This document shows positions 54,411-63,868 of a stretch of DNA of 64,000 bases, in pieces. A program made the translations under genes and the position numbers. Location: positions 1 through 64,000 of the forward strand of contig JAPLEB010000058.1 of assembly GCA_026391555.1 (NCBI GenBank). The letters are read 5' to 3'. Position 1 is the stretch's first letter. The number at the start of each line of letters is the position of its first letter. Source of the DNA: Bacteroidia bacterium (GTDB lineage Bacteria; Bacteroidota; Bacteroidia; Bacteroidales; VadinHA17). The notes beneath the pieces are model-generated. The model was not told the origin of the DNA. It made no database searches and saw only the letters and a program-made list of their open reading frames with translations.

Positions 54411-55325
54411 ATGGCTGCAAATAAAATACAACCTGCATATCTGAAACCCGGCGATGAGGTAGCAATAATATCACCTTCATTTAGCATTGAAGAGAAGAAA
54501 GTGGTTGAGGCTGTGACCTTTCTTAAAAAATGGGGATTGAGAGTACGTGTTGGGAAAAATGCCCTGAAAAATAACGGTCCCTTTGCCGGAAGCGATGAGG
54601 ATCGCTTATCTGATCTTCAGGAGATGACGGATGATCCTGAAATTAAGGCTGTTTTCTGTTCACGGGGGGGCTATGGCGTTTCAAAGATTATCAGCAAAGT
54701 TGATTTCTCAGCCTTGAAGAAAAATCCAAAATGGTATATTGGGTTCAGCGATATAACCGTTTTACATTTGTGGTTAAGTGAAGTTTGCGAAATTATGTCA
54801 GTTCATGGAGATATGCCTCTTAACTTTAATAATCATGAAAAGACCCGGAGTACTTTCAGATCATTGCAGCAGGCATTATTCGGAAATTTTCAGCCAATTA
54901 AATGGAAGGGCTCCTTTTTTAAGGCCGGAAATGTGGCCGGTGAAATGACAGGAGGGAACCTTTCACTGATATATAGTCTGATTGGAACACCGGCAGAGCC
55001 GGCAACAAAAGGAAAGATATTGTTCATTGAGGAGGTGGGAGAGTATTATTATCACATCGACAGGATGATGACCTCGCTTAAGCTTGCCGGGAAACTGGAA
55101 GGTTTATCTGCATTGGTAGTTGGTGGAATGAATAAGATTGAGGAGGCAAAGATTCCCTGGGGGAAGGGCATTGAAGAGACTATTTTTGGGATCGTAAGTG
55201 AATATGATTATCCTGTTTTTTTTAACTTTCCGGCCGGGCATATTGCTGATAACCGGGCATTCTATATCGGCAAGCAGGCAAATATTGAATTAAAAGGCAA
55301 AAAGGCTATACTCACATTCTTCTGA
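54411..55325 (+). CDS. LD-carboxypeptidase (S66 family)
   Basis: Serine peptidase that trims the terminal D-alanine from tetrapeptides during peptidoglycan recycling (LdcA family; MccF microcin-immunity enzymes are related). Catalytic Ser is in [12 protein letters not shown], Glu in [16 protein letters not shown], His in [12 protein letters not shown]; the RGGYG loop is also present. 304 residues with no signal peptide, so cytosolic like LdcA. Monocistronic with its own promoter. Confidence 0.92.
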   Translation: MAANKIQPAYLKPGDEVAIISPSFSIEEKKVVEAVTFLKKWGLRVRVGKNALKNNGPFAGSDEDRLSDLQEMTDDPEIKAVFCSRGGYGVSKIISKVDFSALKKNPKWYIGFSDITVLHLWLSEVCEIMSVHGDMPLNFNNHEKTRSTFRSLQQALFGNFQPIKWKGSFFKAGNVAGEMTGGNLSLIYSLIGTPAEPATKGKILFIEEVGEYYYHIDRMMTSLKLAGKLEGLSALVVGGMNKIEEAKIPWGKGIEETIFGIVSEYDYPVFFNFPAGHIADNRAFYIGKQANIELKGKKAILTFF

Positions 55326-55328
55326 TAA

Positions 55329-56552
55329 TCAGAATGCCGAAATAAGAAGATCGAGGTCTTTTGAGATTATTCCGAACTTCTGTCCCAATGTTTCATTTGT
55401 GAGCATCCCATTATATAAATAGGCTCCGTTGCGTACACCCCGATCATTCTTCAGCAATTGGGTTATTCCACCGGCATCAGCCATACTCTGAAGCAAAGGT
55501 GTGAAAATATTGCTGAGTGCGATGGATGCTGTCCGTGCAACACGCGACGGAAGATTCCATGCTGAAAAATGGATAACGCCATGTTTCTCATAAACAGGAT
55601 CATGCAGGGCACGACATTCAGTTGTTTCGATGCAACCACCACGGTCGATACTCAGGTCTATTACTACAGCTCCCTTTTTCATTTTACGTATCATATCCTC
55701 TGTTATGTAATACCAGGGGCGGAGATCTTCAAGTTCTATAGCGCCAATTAGCACATCGGCTGATTTAAGAGCTTTTATTAAAACCTGGGGATGGAAGACA
55801 GATGTCTGAAGTCGCTGACCGAGCAGACTCTGAAATCTTCTTAACTTGTGGAGCGAATTGTCGAATATTTTAACCGTAGATCCAAGCCCGATTGCTGCTC
55901 TTGCAGCATATTCACCTGCAGTATTTGCTCCAATAATGACAACCTCCGTTGGAGTAACACCTGTAACTCCACCAAGCATCACTCCCTTACCTCCGTGCAT
56001 ATTACTAAGGTATTCTGAAGCAACAAGAAGAGATGTTATACCACATATTTCGCTCATCGACTCTATCACGGGCATTACCCCGTTGTTGTCGCGGATCTTT
56101 TCAAATGCAATTGCAGTAACTTTTTTCCTGATGAGCTTCCCCAGGATTTCTTCATTAAGCTTAAGGACATTAAGATACGACATAACTACCTGATTACCTT
56201 TAAGATAATCGATGTCTTTCTCTGAAAAAGGGGCAACCTTGATTACTGCATCAGCACTGTAAACCATTGCAGGAGAGTCGCTTATAATAGCTCCGTTTTC
56301 ACTGTAGTCTTTATCTGAATAATTGGCCCCAAGCCCGGCGCCTTTCTGAATAAAAACCTCATTGTCACTTTCAACAAGCAGATTAACTGCCTCAGGAGTC
56401 AGAGCCACTCTTTTCTCATCGTCTTTATTGTCACTGGGGATACCGATTGAAATTCTCCGGTTCTTAACAGCAGTTTCCAGGTGTTCTTCTTTTGGCATGA
56501 AAGCTGTATTGCCAAAACTGACTTTCCCGCTATTACCTTTGTCGTTCATCAT
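55329..56552 (-). CDS. ald: alanine dehydrogenase
   Basis: NAD-dependent interconversion of alanine and pyruvate plus ammonia. N-terminal substrate domain has IGIPSDNKDDEKRVALTPEAV, and the Rossmann motif is VVIIGANTAGEYAARAAIGLGS. Length 407 residues: about 30 more than the common 370-residue enzyme because of an extended N-terminus (MMNDKGNSGKVSFGNTAFMPKE) that is often seen in Bacteroidota. It lies downstream of tsaE and porX. The same fold is used by the transhydrogenase alpha subunit, but no beta subunit is present. Confidence 0.88.
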   Translation of the reverse strand: MMNDKGNSGKVSFGNTAFMPKEEHLETAVKNRRISIGIPSDNKDDEKRVALTPEAVNLLVESDNEVFIQKGAGLGANYSDKDYSENGAIISDSPAMVYSADAVIKVAPFSEKDIDYLKGNQVVMSYLNVLKLNEEILGKLIRKKVTAIAFEKIRDNNGVMPVIESMSEICGITSLLVASEYLSNMHGGKGVMLGGVTGVTPTEVVIIGANTAGEYAARAAIGLGSTVKIFDNSLHKLRRFQSLLGQRLQTSVFHPQVLIKALKSADVLIGAIELEDLRPWYYITEDMIRKMKKGAVVIDLSIDRGGCIETTECRALHDPVYEKHGVIHFSAWNLPSRVARTASIALSNIFTPLLQSMADAGGITQLLKNDRGVRNGAYLYNGMLTNETLGQKFGIISKDLDLLISAF

Positions 56553-56613
56553 TAGAAAGGGGTTAATTCTTCAAAGATAAAAAATTTGTGATACAGCGCA
56601 AAATCAGATATTG

Positions 56614-57027
56614 TTATGATATCGAAAGGGTTCGTTGCTCATTATTATCAACTGTAATTCTGACAATCACCGTTTCGGGAGGAAGAATTTCTTCAACAAG
56701 TTCGGGCCACTCCATAAAACAGTATGAATCACCTGACAGGTACTCCTCAACACCAAAGTCAAACACCTCTTCCTGTTTTTTTATTCTGTAGAAATCAATA
56801 TGATATAAAGCTTCTCCTTTCAAAGTCCTGTATTCATTTACCAGCGTGAAGGTAGGGCTGCTGACAATATCTACAGCACCCAAAACTTTGCAGATGGCTT
56901 TGATAATTGTTGTTTTGCCCGCACCCATTGACCCGTAGAAGGCAAATAGTTTATTATCTCCGGTATGTTTCAGAAGTTGTTTTGCAGCTCCAGCCAGATG
57001 CCTTTTATCCTTTATTAATATCTTCAT
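56614..57027 (-). CDS. tsaE: tRNA threonylcarbamoyladenosine ATPase TsaE
   Basis: ATPase that works with TsaB, TsaC and TsaD to make t6A37 in ANN-decoding tRNAs. Walker A GSMGAGKTTIIKAIC at about residues 32-46, and the family segment SSPTFTLVNEY follows. 137 residues, full length. Located 20 nt after porX and 61 nt before ald. The other tsa genes are not in the window. Confidence 0.94.
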   Translation of the reverse strand: MKILIKDKRHLAGAAKQLLKHTGDNKLFAFYGSMGAGKTTIIKAICKVLGAVDIVSSPTFTLVNEYRTLKGEALYHIDFYRIKKQEEVFDFGVEEYLSGDSYCFMEWPELVEEILPPETVIVRITVDNNEQRTLSIS

Positions 57028-57047
57028 CGGGATTAAAAAACTATTTC

Positions 57048-58601
57048 TTATACAGGTTCAAGACAGGCAACAGGTAACATTATCTCCTGCATTGAAATTC
57101 CTCCATGCTGAAAAGTATCCTTGTAATAACCGACATAATAATTATAATTGTTCTGATATACAAGATAGTCTTTGTTTAGAGCAAAGATATATCTTGAACT
57201 TAAATTAGTTTTTGGAAGCATTGCTTTTTCCGGATTTATCAACTCAAATACTTTCTTTGGATCGTAATCGAGGTTTCTGCCCATTTTATACCTGAGGTTT
57301 GATGATGTTTTTCTGTCGCCGATTATTTTTACCGGATTCTGCACCCTTATTGTACCATGGTCGGTACTGAAAATAACCTTAACAGGATGTGATGCAAGTG
57401 TTTTCAGTAATTCGAACAACGACGAATGCACAAACCAGGAACGGGTCAGACTCCGGTAGGCAGACTCATCATTAGCAAGGTCACGGATCACCCCGATCTC
57501 GGTTCTCGCGTGTGAAAGCATATCTACAAAATTAAAAACAAGAATATTAATATCATTTTCAAGCATCGACCTGACCTTATCATTTACCTTTCTCCCTTCG
57601 TGGCTGCTACTGATTTTATTATACGACCATTTGTATTTTAATCCTTTACGGGTTAATTGGCTCTTAAATAATTCTTCTTCGAATTTGTTTTTACCTTCCT
57701 CCTCATCATCATTTATCCAGAACTCCGGCATGGTTTCAGCAATTGCGGATGGCATCAATCCTGCGAAAATTGAGTTCCGGCTGAATTGTGTTGCAGTAGG
57801 TAAAATGCTAAAATAAAGATCCTCTTCAATAATCCTGAACAGACCGGCCATCTCGCCGGAAATAGTTTTCCACTGGTCGTACCTCATATTATCGATAAGG
57901 ATAAAGAAGAGAGGTTTGTGTTCCTGTACGTGCGGGAATATTTTTTTCGAAAAGAGACCTGGGGAGAGCAAAGGGTTATTCTTGTTTTCAGGATTAAGCC
58001 AACCGGTGTAATTCTTAATCATGAATTTTGAAAATGAATTGTTGGCTTCGTTCTCCTGCATTTTCAGGATCTCTGCCATACCGGGATCAGTCGACTTTTC
58101 AAGTTCTGATTCCCAGAATACAATCTTCTTGTACAAATCTGTCCAGTCGCTATAGGTTGACGCGGATGAAATCATGTTGCTGATGCGGCTGAATTCCTGT
58201 CTGTAATCGGTTGTTGTTTTTTCAGTTATAAGTCGTCGCTGGTCGAGTATCTTTTTTATTGCCAGAAGTACCTGTTTTGGCTTTACGGGTTTAATCAGAT
58301 AATCGGCTATTTCCGATCCGATAGCAGCCTCCATTAACTCTTCTTCATCGCTTTTTGTTATCATCACAACAGGGATATCTGTCCTTACCTCTTTTATAAG
58401 CCTGAGTGTCTCAATTCCGCCTAACCCCGGCATGTTTTCATCAAGAAAAATAAGATCGTATCGATTCTGTCTGACGAGGTCAATTGTATCGTTGCCATTT
58501 GAGCAGGTATCGATCTCATAACCTTTTTCCTCAAGAAAAAAAATGTGAGGTTTCAGAACCTCAACTTCATCGTCAGTCCAGAGTATTCTTATTTTTCTCA
58601 T
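57048..58601 (-). CDS. porX: T9SS regulator PorX (response regulator with PglZ domain)
   Basis: Response regulator that controls T9SS gene expression and function in Bacteroidota. Receiver domain (1-120) has the acidic pocket D10/D11, phosphoacceptor Asp54 in LIFLDENMPG and Lys near KPVKPKQ. The C-terminal half is a PglZ-type alkaline-phosphatase-fold domain, with metal-site segments FFILIDNMRYDQW, FNFVDMLSHARTEIG and FSTDHGTIRVQNP. In P. gingivalis PorX pairs with the kinase PorY, not encoded here. The start overlaps sprE by 4 nt. Confidence 0.94.
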   Translation of the reverse strand: MRKIRILWTDDEVEVLKPHIFFLEEKGYEIDTCSNGNDTIDLVRQNRYDLIFLDENMPGLGGIETLRLIKEVRTDIPVVMITKSDEEELMEAAIGSEIADYLIKPVKPKQVLLAIKKILDQRRLITEKTTTDYRQEFSRISNMISSASTYSDWTDLYKKIVFWESELEKSTDPGMAEILKMQENEANNSFSKFMIKNYTGWLNPENKNNPLLSPGLFSKKIFPHVQEHKPLFFILIDNMRYDQWKTISGEMAGLFRIIEEDLYFSILPTATQFSRNSIFAGLMPSAIAETMPEFWINDDEEEGKNKFEEELFKSQLTRKGLKYKWSYNKISSSHEGRKVNDKVRSMLENDINILVFNFVDMLSHARTEIGVIRDLANDESAYRSLTRSWFVHSSLFELLKTLASHPVKVIFSTDHGTIRVQNPVKIIGDRKTSSNLRYKMGRNLDYDPKKVFELINPEKAMLPKTNLSSRYIFALNKDYLVYQNNYNYYVGYYKDTFQHGGISMQEIMLPVACLEPV

Positions 58602-61252
58602 TTTAAATAATTATCCATGAAAAAAAGCTGATAACGGCCGGGATTTTTATCCTTGTTAAGTACTTTAAGATTATCATTACTTATAATAAAATCCATAATC
58701 TTTGTACCTGAAGAATTTCTTACAAACTTTTCAGTACTGAAAGCATGGTAATAATCTAATGTCTGGGCATAATCTGAAAAGCCCGAAACAGTTATCATTA
58801 TATATTTATTATCAACAAGCATACCTTCTGTTCTGAAATTATAATTTGTAAAATTATCAATGTTATAGCTGATGACATCAAAAGTTGCCTGGTTGATATT
58901 GAATGCAGGATCTGTAATAATCAATGCAAAAACATGATTTACAGATGTATCCGCAATATATAGTTCCGCCGCAATTTCTTTATCTTCTTCAATTTTCAGT
59001 TCAGGAATTTTCTGGTTAAGGAATGCAATTATTTCTTCTGCCTTCTTACTTTCAGCTGATTCGGGCCACATTTTAATGAGGCTGTTAAGTTCTTGCTTAA
59101 AGCTTCTTTCATCACTTATCCTGGCAACAGAATAAGCACGAAGAAGCTGGAATTTGGGTGCAAGAAGATCCTGCGGGTATTTTTTTAAAGCATCATCGCA
59201 GAGCGAAATTGCATCGTTAAATTTTTCACCGATATATGTATTGTATGCCTTTCCGTAAGTTATTTCAACCATTTTCAGATCGGCCATCTTTTTTTCGTAA
59301 TAGGTGGGATCTGACAGAATTCTGGCAAACTCGCTATCGGGGTACTTTTCGAGTAACCGTTGCCTGTAAGCTTCAGATTTTGAGTTATTCTTTTCTTTAT
59401 TGACCGTATACAGGTTGTATAATGCTTCAGGAACGAGTTCGCTGTCCGGGGAACGGCTAATAAGTAACTCAAATGTTTCAGTTGCTCTTGCCTGGTCAAA
59501 TATTTTTTCGGAGTATGCTTTTCCGGCATTCAGCAGTGCATTGGCTATCTTTTCGTTGGAAGCAATAATTAAAGAATCAGTTAATGGCAGGTTCTTAAGG
59601 TAAAATTCAGGTTTTTTGTAATCGAGTATCGCTGCTGCAGTATCAGAACCGTTTTGTGAAGCCTCATTACCGCTAACTGAAACCTGCGACATATTTACTT
59701 TTGCTTTGTTCGACCTTCTCCAGTTGTCTTCAAGTTTTCTGTCACCCCACCGTCTGCGGAATTCGGTCCGGCCAAAAGTGAGAGCTGCCTGATTATAGAA
59801 ATACCATTTGCCTTCCTGATCAATATTCCCCTGAGAACGTCTCTCATTCTCATAATATTGTCCAAGATTATATCTGTCGGAGTTTCCTGAAGTTTTTCCT
59901 TCACTTTCATCTTTAATGATTTTAGCTATTATTGATGAAATCAAAGCATTCCTTTCAGGTTCAGTCATCGATGCCACCCTTTGCAGGCTGTCTTCACGCT
60001 GAATAATTGTCAATTGAGAAACAACAGCATTCAGACTTTGTGATTTAGTTTTTAATGTCTTGTAATCAGGATTTTTCTGGTCAAGGAAAAAGACGACGCT
60101 ATCATAGTACTTCCCGGCTTTCATATAATCGGGTTTTTCATAGTAATAACCGGCAAGGGCAAGGTAGGACCTCCCTTTCTGATTTTGATTCCGGGAAGTA
60201 GTGGTTGCTGATTTTCTGAAGAATTCCAGGGCCTCTGTCTCGTTTCCCTCTCTCATCGACAAATTTCCCAGGGCAAAGTAAATCTGATCCTGAAAATCCT
60301 TATTCTTGGAATCTTTCAGCATTTTTTCAAGCTCTCTCCTGATTTCACGAGGATTTCCGGAGTTAATATCAAAAACTCCGGCAATGTTTATCGTGGCATT
60401 AAATTCAACATCATAAGGAGGGTTCATCTTAACAACTTCGAGATAAAGAGATGTTGCCCTGGCTCCATCCCCTGTTTGCTCAAATAACTGTGCCAAAAGG
60501 TAGGTTAACCTGTACTTGTTCCTTTTTCCCGAAGCCATTTCAATTGATTTACCGAGAGGGTCTATTGCTTCAGAATATTTTTTTTGTTTGATGAAGAGAT
60601 CTGCCAGTGTTGTATAGTACATTGATTTAAAAGATCTTGTGAAATCAGCAGTAGTATCAAGCTCATTAATTAATCTTAATGATTCATTATAGTTGCCGGT
60701 CTCATTATATATTCTTGCCAGCCATATAACAGCTTCTGTTTTTATTGCAGGATCGTTTGCCCCGGCTATGCAGTAATTGAATATAGAGGTCGCCTCATTA
60801 AACTCATGCTTATATAAACGTGCTTTACCGATGAGCAGATAACTGTCATCAACCCACACATTATATTCTTTATTTTCAAGTAGTTCCTTATCTTTTTCGG
60901 AGGGTTGACGTTTTTCTTTTGTTTCAGGCTTTGCAGTAATTGATTTTAAGGAAATTAATTTTGAGGCCTTCTGTATTGCTCTTTCCATGTCGGAGGAGCA
61001 GAGGGAAACGGTAGAAGGATCACTGAATTCAAACACCTTAAGCAATTCTGCATAGTCATCCTGATAGCCATTGGTTATTTTAACCAGACCTGCTTTAAAG
61101 CTCTCATAACCATTAAAATAGATGTTATATCTGGCAGTCATGCTATGATAAAACCTTGTAGCGTCCGTGTTTTTTTCAACCGAACAGTATGTCAGGATCA
61201 GGTATAATCCCAATAACACCAGATATTTATATGATGTTTTGTGTGGAGCCAA
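58598..61252 (-). CDS. sprE: T9SS-associated TPR lipoprotein SprE/PorW
   Basis: An 884-residue tetratricopeptide protein needed for T9SS and gliding in the family. N-terminal hydrophobic segment with Cys23 (LILTYC; lipobox not ideal because of Tyr before Cys). The hallmark ARYNIYFNGYESFKAGL follows, then many TPR helices (ALGNLSMREGNETEALEFFRKSA and similar). The C-terminus contains VLNKDKNPGRYQLFFMDNYLK. Start is a TTG at 61252; no ATG gives this frame upstream. The ATGA overlap with porX suggests coupled translation. Confidence 0.88.
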   Translation of the reverse strand: MAPHKTSYKYLVLLGLYLILTYCSVEKNTDATRFYHSMTARYNIYFNGYESFKAGLVKITNGYQDDYAELLKVFEFSDPSTVSLCSSDMERAIQKASKLISLKSITAKPETKEKRQPSEKDKELLENKEYNVWVDDSYLLIGKARLYKHEFNEATSIFNYCIAGANDPAIKTEAVIWLARIYNETGNYNESLRLINELDTTADFTRSFKSMYYTTLADLFIKQKKYSEAIDPLGKSIEMASGKRNKYRLTYLLAQLFEQTGDGARATSLYLEVVKMNPPYDVEFNATINIAGVFDINSGNPREIRRELEKMLKDSKNKDFQDQIYFALGNLSMREGNETEALEFFRKSATTTSRNQNQKGRSYLALAGYYYEKPDYMKAGKYYDSVVFFLDQKNPDYKTLKTKSQSLNAVVSQLTIIQREDSLQRVASMTEPERNALISSIIAKIIKDESEGKTSGNSDRYNLGQYYENERRSQGNIDQEGKWYFYNQAALTFGRTEFRRRWGDRKLEDNWRRSNKAKVNMSQVSVSGNEASQNGSDTAAAILDYKKPEFYLKNLPLTDSLIIASNEKIANALLNAGKAYSEKIFDQARATETFELLISRSPDSELVPEALYNLYTVNKEKNNSKSEAYRQRLLEKYPDSEFARILSDPTYYEKKMADLKMVEITYGKAYNTYIGEKFNDAISLCDDALKKYPQDLLAPKFQLLRAYSVARISDERSFKQELNSLIKMWPESAESKKAEEIIAFLNQKIPELKIEEDKEIAAELYIADTSVNHVFALIITDPAFNINQATFDVISYNIDNFTNYNFRTEGMLVDNKYIMITVSGFSDYAQTLDYYHAFSTEKFVRNSSGTKIMDFIISNDNLKVLNKDKNPGRYQLFFMDNYLK

Positions 61253-61299
61253 TAAATGACTTTTAATACTATAACTGACTAAATTTGTGTATAGTATTT

Positions 61300-61307
61300 C
61301 AAAGGTA
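61300..61307 (-). promoter_or_regulatory. candidate sprE-porX -7 element
   Basis: Minus-strand TACCTTTG is an exact TAnnTTTG match 47 nt before the sprE TTG, in the gap after the NifU-like gene. No -33 TTTG is visible. Confidence 0.45.
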
Positions 61308-61332
61308 AATAAAATTGAGTTGATATGCTTTT

Positions 61333-61572
61333 TCAGGCTGAAATAACTCTCTTTATTTCGGGAACTTCCTTCATAATAGCCTGCTCAACTCCGGCTTTTA
61401 AGGTCTGCATACTGTAAGGGCAGCCATGACATGCCCCCGTTAGTTTTACCTTAACAGTCATATCGTCAGTTACATCTATAAGGTCAATATCTCCTCCGTC
61501 GGACTGAAGATAAGGTCTGACTCTTTCTAATGCTTTCAAAACGCGGTCTTTAATACTTTTTATTTCTGTCAT
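61333..61572 (-). CDS. NifU-like Fe-S scaffold domain protein
   Basis: A 79-residue protein equal to the C-terminal NifU domain. The cluster-binding CxxC is in TGACHGCPYSMQTL; VLKALERVRPYLQSDGGDIDLIDV is the family N-terminus. It likely carries or delivers iron-sulfur clusters. It is 13 nt after the Mrp-type ATPase gene, a pairing that supports Fe-S function for both. Confidence 0.93.
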   Translation of the reverse strand: MTEIKSIKDRVLKALERVRPYLQSDGGDIDLIDVTDDMTVKVKLTGACHGCPYSMQTLKAGVEQAIMKEVPEIKRVISA

Positions 61573-61585
61573 ATCTTTTGGAAAT

Positions 61586-62689
61586 TTATTTAGTTATCTG
61601 AAGTTTAACCGTTGGTCTTTTATCTTTGTTTCTTTTATTTACTCTTTCGATCAGCTCCCCGGCCAATGCCATAAATGCATTTCCTGTTAAAGAATCTCCG
61701 AGCGCCACAGGTTGACCATTATCACTTCCCTCACATATACTCTGAACCAGGGGAATCTGGCCAAGAAGAGGGACTTTCATTTTTTCAGCAAGTTTTTTGC
61801 CTCCTTCTTTCCCAAAAATGTAGTATTTGTTTTCCGGAAGTTCTTCAGGAGTAAACCACGACATGTTTTCGACCAGGCCCAGTACCGGGACATCAATTTT
61901 ATCGCTCCGGAACATTGAGATTCCTTTAACAGCATCGGCAAGAGCTACTTCCTGCGGAGTACTTACAACAATTGCTCCGGTAACAGGAACCTCCTGCACC
62001 AGTGTCAGATGAATATCGCTTGTGCCGGGAGGGAGATCTACAAGAAGATAATCGAGAACCCCCCATTCACCCTGGGTTATAAGCTGCTTAAGAAAATTTG
62101 AAGCCATTGGTCCTCTCCATATAACTGCATCTGCCGGATCAACAAAAAAACCTGTTGAAAGAACCCTGACTCCATATTTTGTTAATGGAATAATATAATC
62201 AACATTATTTTCCCTTCTTACTTCAGGCCTGTATTTTTCGGCATCGAACATTTTGGGAACAGATGGTCCGAAGACGTCAGCATCTAAAAGCCCGACATTA
62301 TAGCCCTTTCGTGCAAGGGAGATAGACAGGTTTACAGCGATTGTTGTTTTTCCCACACCTCCCTTTCCCGAAGCGACAGCAATTATATTTGTGACTCCGG
62401 GTAAAATTTCACGTTGTTTTTCCTGTTGTTTTCCAACCATGACCTTTGGCTGAACTTTTATTTCATTAATAACAGCATCGGATCCGAGAACATCTTTTAT
62501 TGTTCGTACAATTGTGCTTTTAATTGATGTGATGAATGGGTCGTTTGATTTCTCAGGTGTAATAGTAAGAGAGATCCCGTTTTCACTAGATTCAATTTCC
62601 GAAATCATCCCAAGGGTAACAATGTCTTTTCCTTTTTCGGGATGGATGATTTTGGAAAGAGCCTTTAAAATCTGTTCTTTGGAAAACAT
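61586..62689 (-). CDS. Mrp/ApbC-type Fe-S cluster carrier ATPase
   Basis: P-loop ATPase of the Mrp/NBP35 family that handles Fe-S clusters. N-terminal MIP18/DUF59 domain (1-90), then a deviant Walker A ASGKGGVGKTTIAVNLS and Walker B-like YLLVDLPPGTSDIHL. The CxxC that bridges clusters in many family members is absent: the equivalent region reads ENMSWFTPEELPENKYYIFG. The track start adds 20 codons with no family match; ATG 62689 gives MFSKEQILKALSKI. 367 residues. Confidence 0.9.
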   Translation of the reverse strand: MFSKEQILKALSKIIHPEKGKDIVTLGMISEIESSENGISLTITPEKSNDPFITSIKSTIVRTIKDVLGSDAVINEIKVQPKVMVGKQQEKQREILPGVTNIIAVASGKGGVGKTTIAVNLSISLARKGYNVGLLDADVFGPSVPKMFDAEKYRPEVRRENNVDYIIPLTKYGVRVLSTGFFVDPADAVIWRGPMASNFLKQLITQGEWGVLDYLLVDLPPGTSDIHLTLVQEVPVTGAIVVSTPQEVALADAVKGISMFRSDKIDVPVLGLVENMSWFTPEELPENKYYIFGKEGGKKLAEKMKVPLLGQIPLVQSICEGSDNGQPVALGDSLTGNAFMALAGELIERVNKRNKDKRPTVKLQITK

Positions 62690-62720
62690 TACAATACAAT
62701 TTTTTATCCAGTGAATGTTA

Positions 62721-62741
62721 GCGCGGATTTGTAATCCGTGC
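62721..62741. repeat. extragenic inverted repeat between mrp and ATL genes
   Basis: GCGCGGATT (62721-62729), loop TGT, AATCCGTGC (62733-62741): nine pairs with one G-T wobble. It lies in the 133-bp gap upstream of mrp, where no other gene is seen. It may attenuate or terminate read-through from the ATL gene. Confidence 0.6.
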
Positions 62742-62822
62742 CAGCTCAAACCTGTTATTTTTATTTAATTTAAATATAAACAAGGTGCAATTTTACCAAA
62801 TATTTGGCAGACGACAAAATAT

Positions 62823-63173
62823 CTACTTCAGTTCTGTAAGGGGATCCCAGAATTTTTCCCTGAAATTGATAATCCGGTCATCCTCAATAATGATACCTTC
62901 ATTTTCGAGAAGTTGTTTCATGGTTGAGGAATTGCCGAAATGATGTTTCCCTGTAAGAAGGCCATTGCGGTTGACTACCCGGTGGGCAGGAATAAAATCA
63001 GGGTTGTTGTGGCATACGTTAAGAGCCCACCCTACCATACGGGCTGATCTGCCGGTACCCAGAAAGAGGGCAATAGCACCATAAGATGTTATCCTTCCGT
63101 AAGGTATAAGTTTTGTGACTTCATATACCTTTGAGAAAAAATCGATATTAACTTTTTGATTTCCGGGAGGCAT
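62823..63173 (-). CDS. alkyltransferase-like protein (ATL) of the MGMT family
   Basis: A 116-residue DNA-binding protein of the O6-alkylguanine-DNA alkyltransferase family. The active-site PCHR is changed to PAHR (FIPAHRVVNRNGLLTG), so it cannot accept alkyl groups. ATL proteins instead bind O6-alkylguanine and hand lesions to nucleotide excision repair. The helix-turn-helix region LIPYGRITSYGAIALFLG and the arginine finger GRSARMVGWAL are intact. It overlaps the end of trmB by 26 nt. Confidence 0.88.
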   Translation of the reverse strand: MPPGNQKVNIDFFSKVYEVTKLIPYGRITSYGAIALFLGTGRSARMVGWALNVCHNNPDFIPAHRVVNRNGLLTGKHHFGNSSTMKQLLENEGIIIEDDRIINFREKFWDPLTELK

Positions 63174-63858
63174 CTTCGATAATCTTTTCTTTATCCAGTC
63201 TGAAAGAGAGGTAGTTGATTTTTAGTCCCTCATTCAGGAATATTTTTTCATAATGAGTTCTTATTGAAAGAATATCGTCTGAAATATTTTCCGAATAGAG
63301 GTCATTCGTGGAAACGATCAGATCAAGACTGTTGTCTGAAACGACTTTTTTCGAATAGTTATATAGCTCAATGTTATCAGTTTTAAGATGAACTATTCCC
63401 CGGTTTTTCAGGAAAAGACGATAGACATTCAGGAACCTGGGGGAAATAAGTCTCTTACTTGAGTTTCTTCCTCCCGGATGGGGGTCTGGAAAGGTGATCC
63501 ATATCTCATCAATCTCATCTGTGGAGAAGAACGAATTAATAAACTCAATTCTCATACGGAGGAAGGCAACATTGGGTAGCTTCTGTTCGTTAGCTGTTTT
63601 GGCTCCCCGCCACATGCGGGCTCCCTTTATATCAATGCCGATATAATTGTTGCCAGGAAACCTGGAAGCCAGTCCGATTGTATATTCTCCTTTGCCACAT
63701 CCCAGCTCAAGAATAACAGGATTTTCATTTTTGAAGATCTCTTTATTCCATCTGCCTTTTACAGGGTGATCTTTTGCGAATACATCTCCGATTTCGGGCT
63801 GGATAACATTATCGAATGATCCAAACTCAGTCCATCTGGCCAGTTTATTCTTTCCCAC
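63148..63858 (-). CDS. trmB: tRNA (guanine-N7)-methyltransferase
   Basis: Methylates G46 in the variable loop of tRNA with SAM. SAM motif VILELGCGKGEYTIGLASRFP at about residues 47-67, and the TrmB signature WITFPDPHPGGRNSSKRL. 236 residues, normal. It lies 10 nt downstream of gldH and overlaps the ATL gene. Confidence 0.95.
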   Translation of the reverse strand: MGKNKLARWTEFGSFDNVIQPEIGDVFAKDHPVKGRWNKEIFKNENPVILELGCGKGEYTIGLASRFPGNNYIGIDIKGARMWRGAKTANEQKLPNVAFLRMRIEFINSFFSTDEIDEIWITFPDPHPGGRNSSKRLISPRFLNVYRLFLKNRGIVHLKTDNIELYNYSKKVVSDNSLDLIVSTNDLYSENISDDILSIRTHYEKIFLNEGLKINYLSFRLDKEKIIEDASRKSKS

Positions 63859-63868
63859 CTACGAAGAA

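Noticed and set aside
54411-55325. MccF-type microcin immunity protein
   Set aside because: The S66 fold is shared, but no microcin genes are nearby and the motifs fit the housekeeping LD-carboxypeptidase equally well, so the simpler call was kept.
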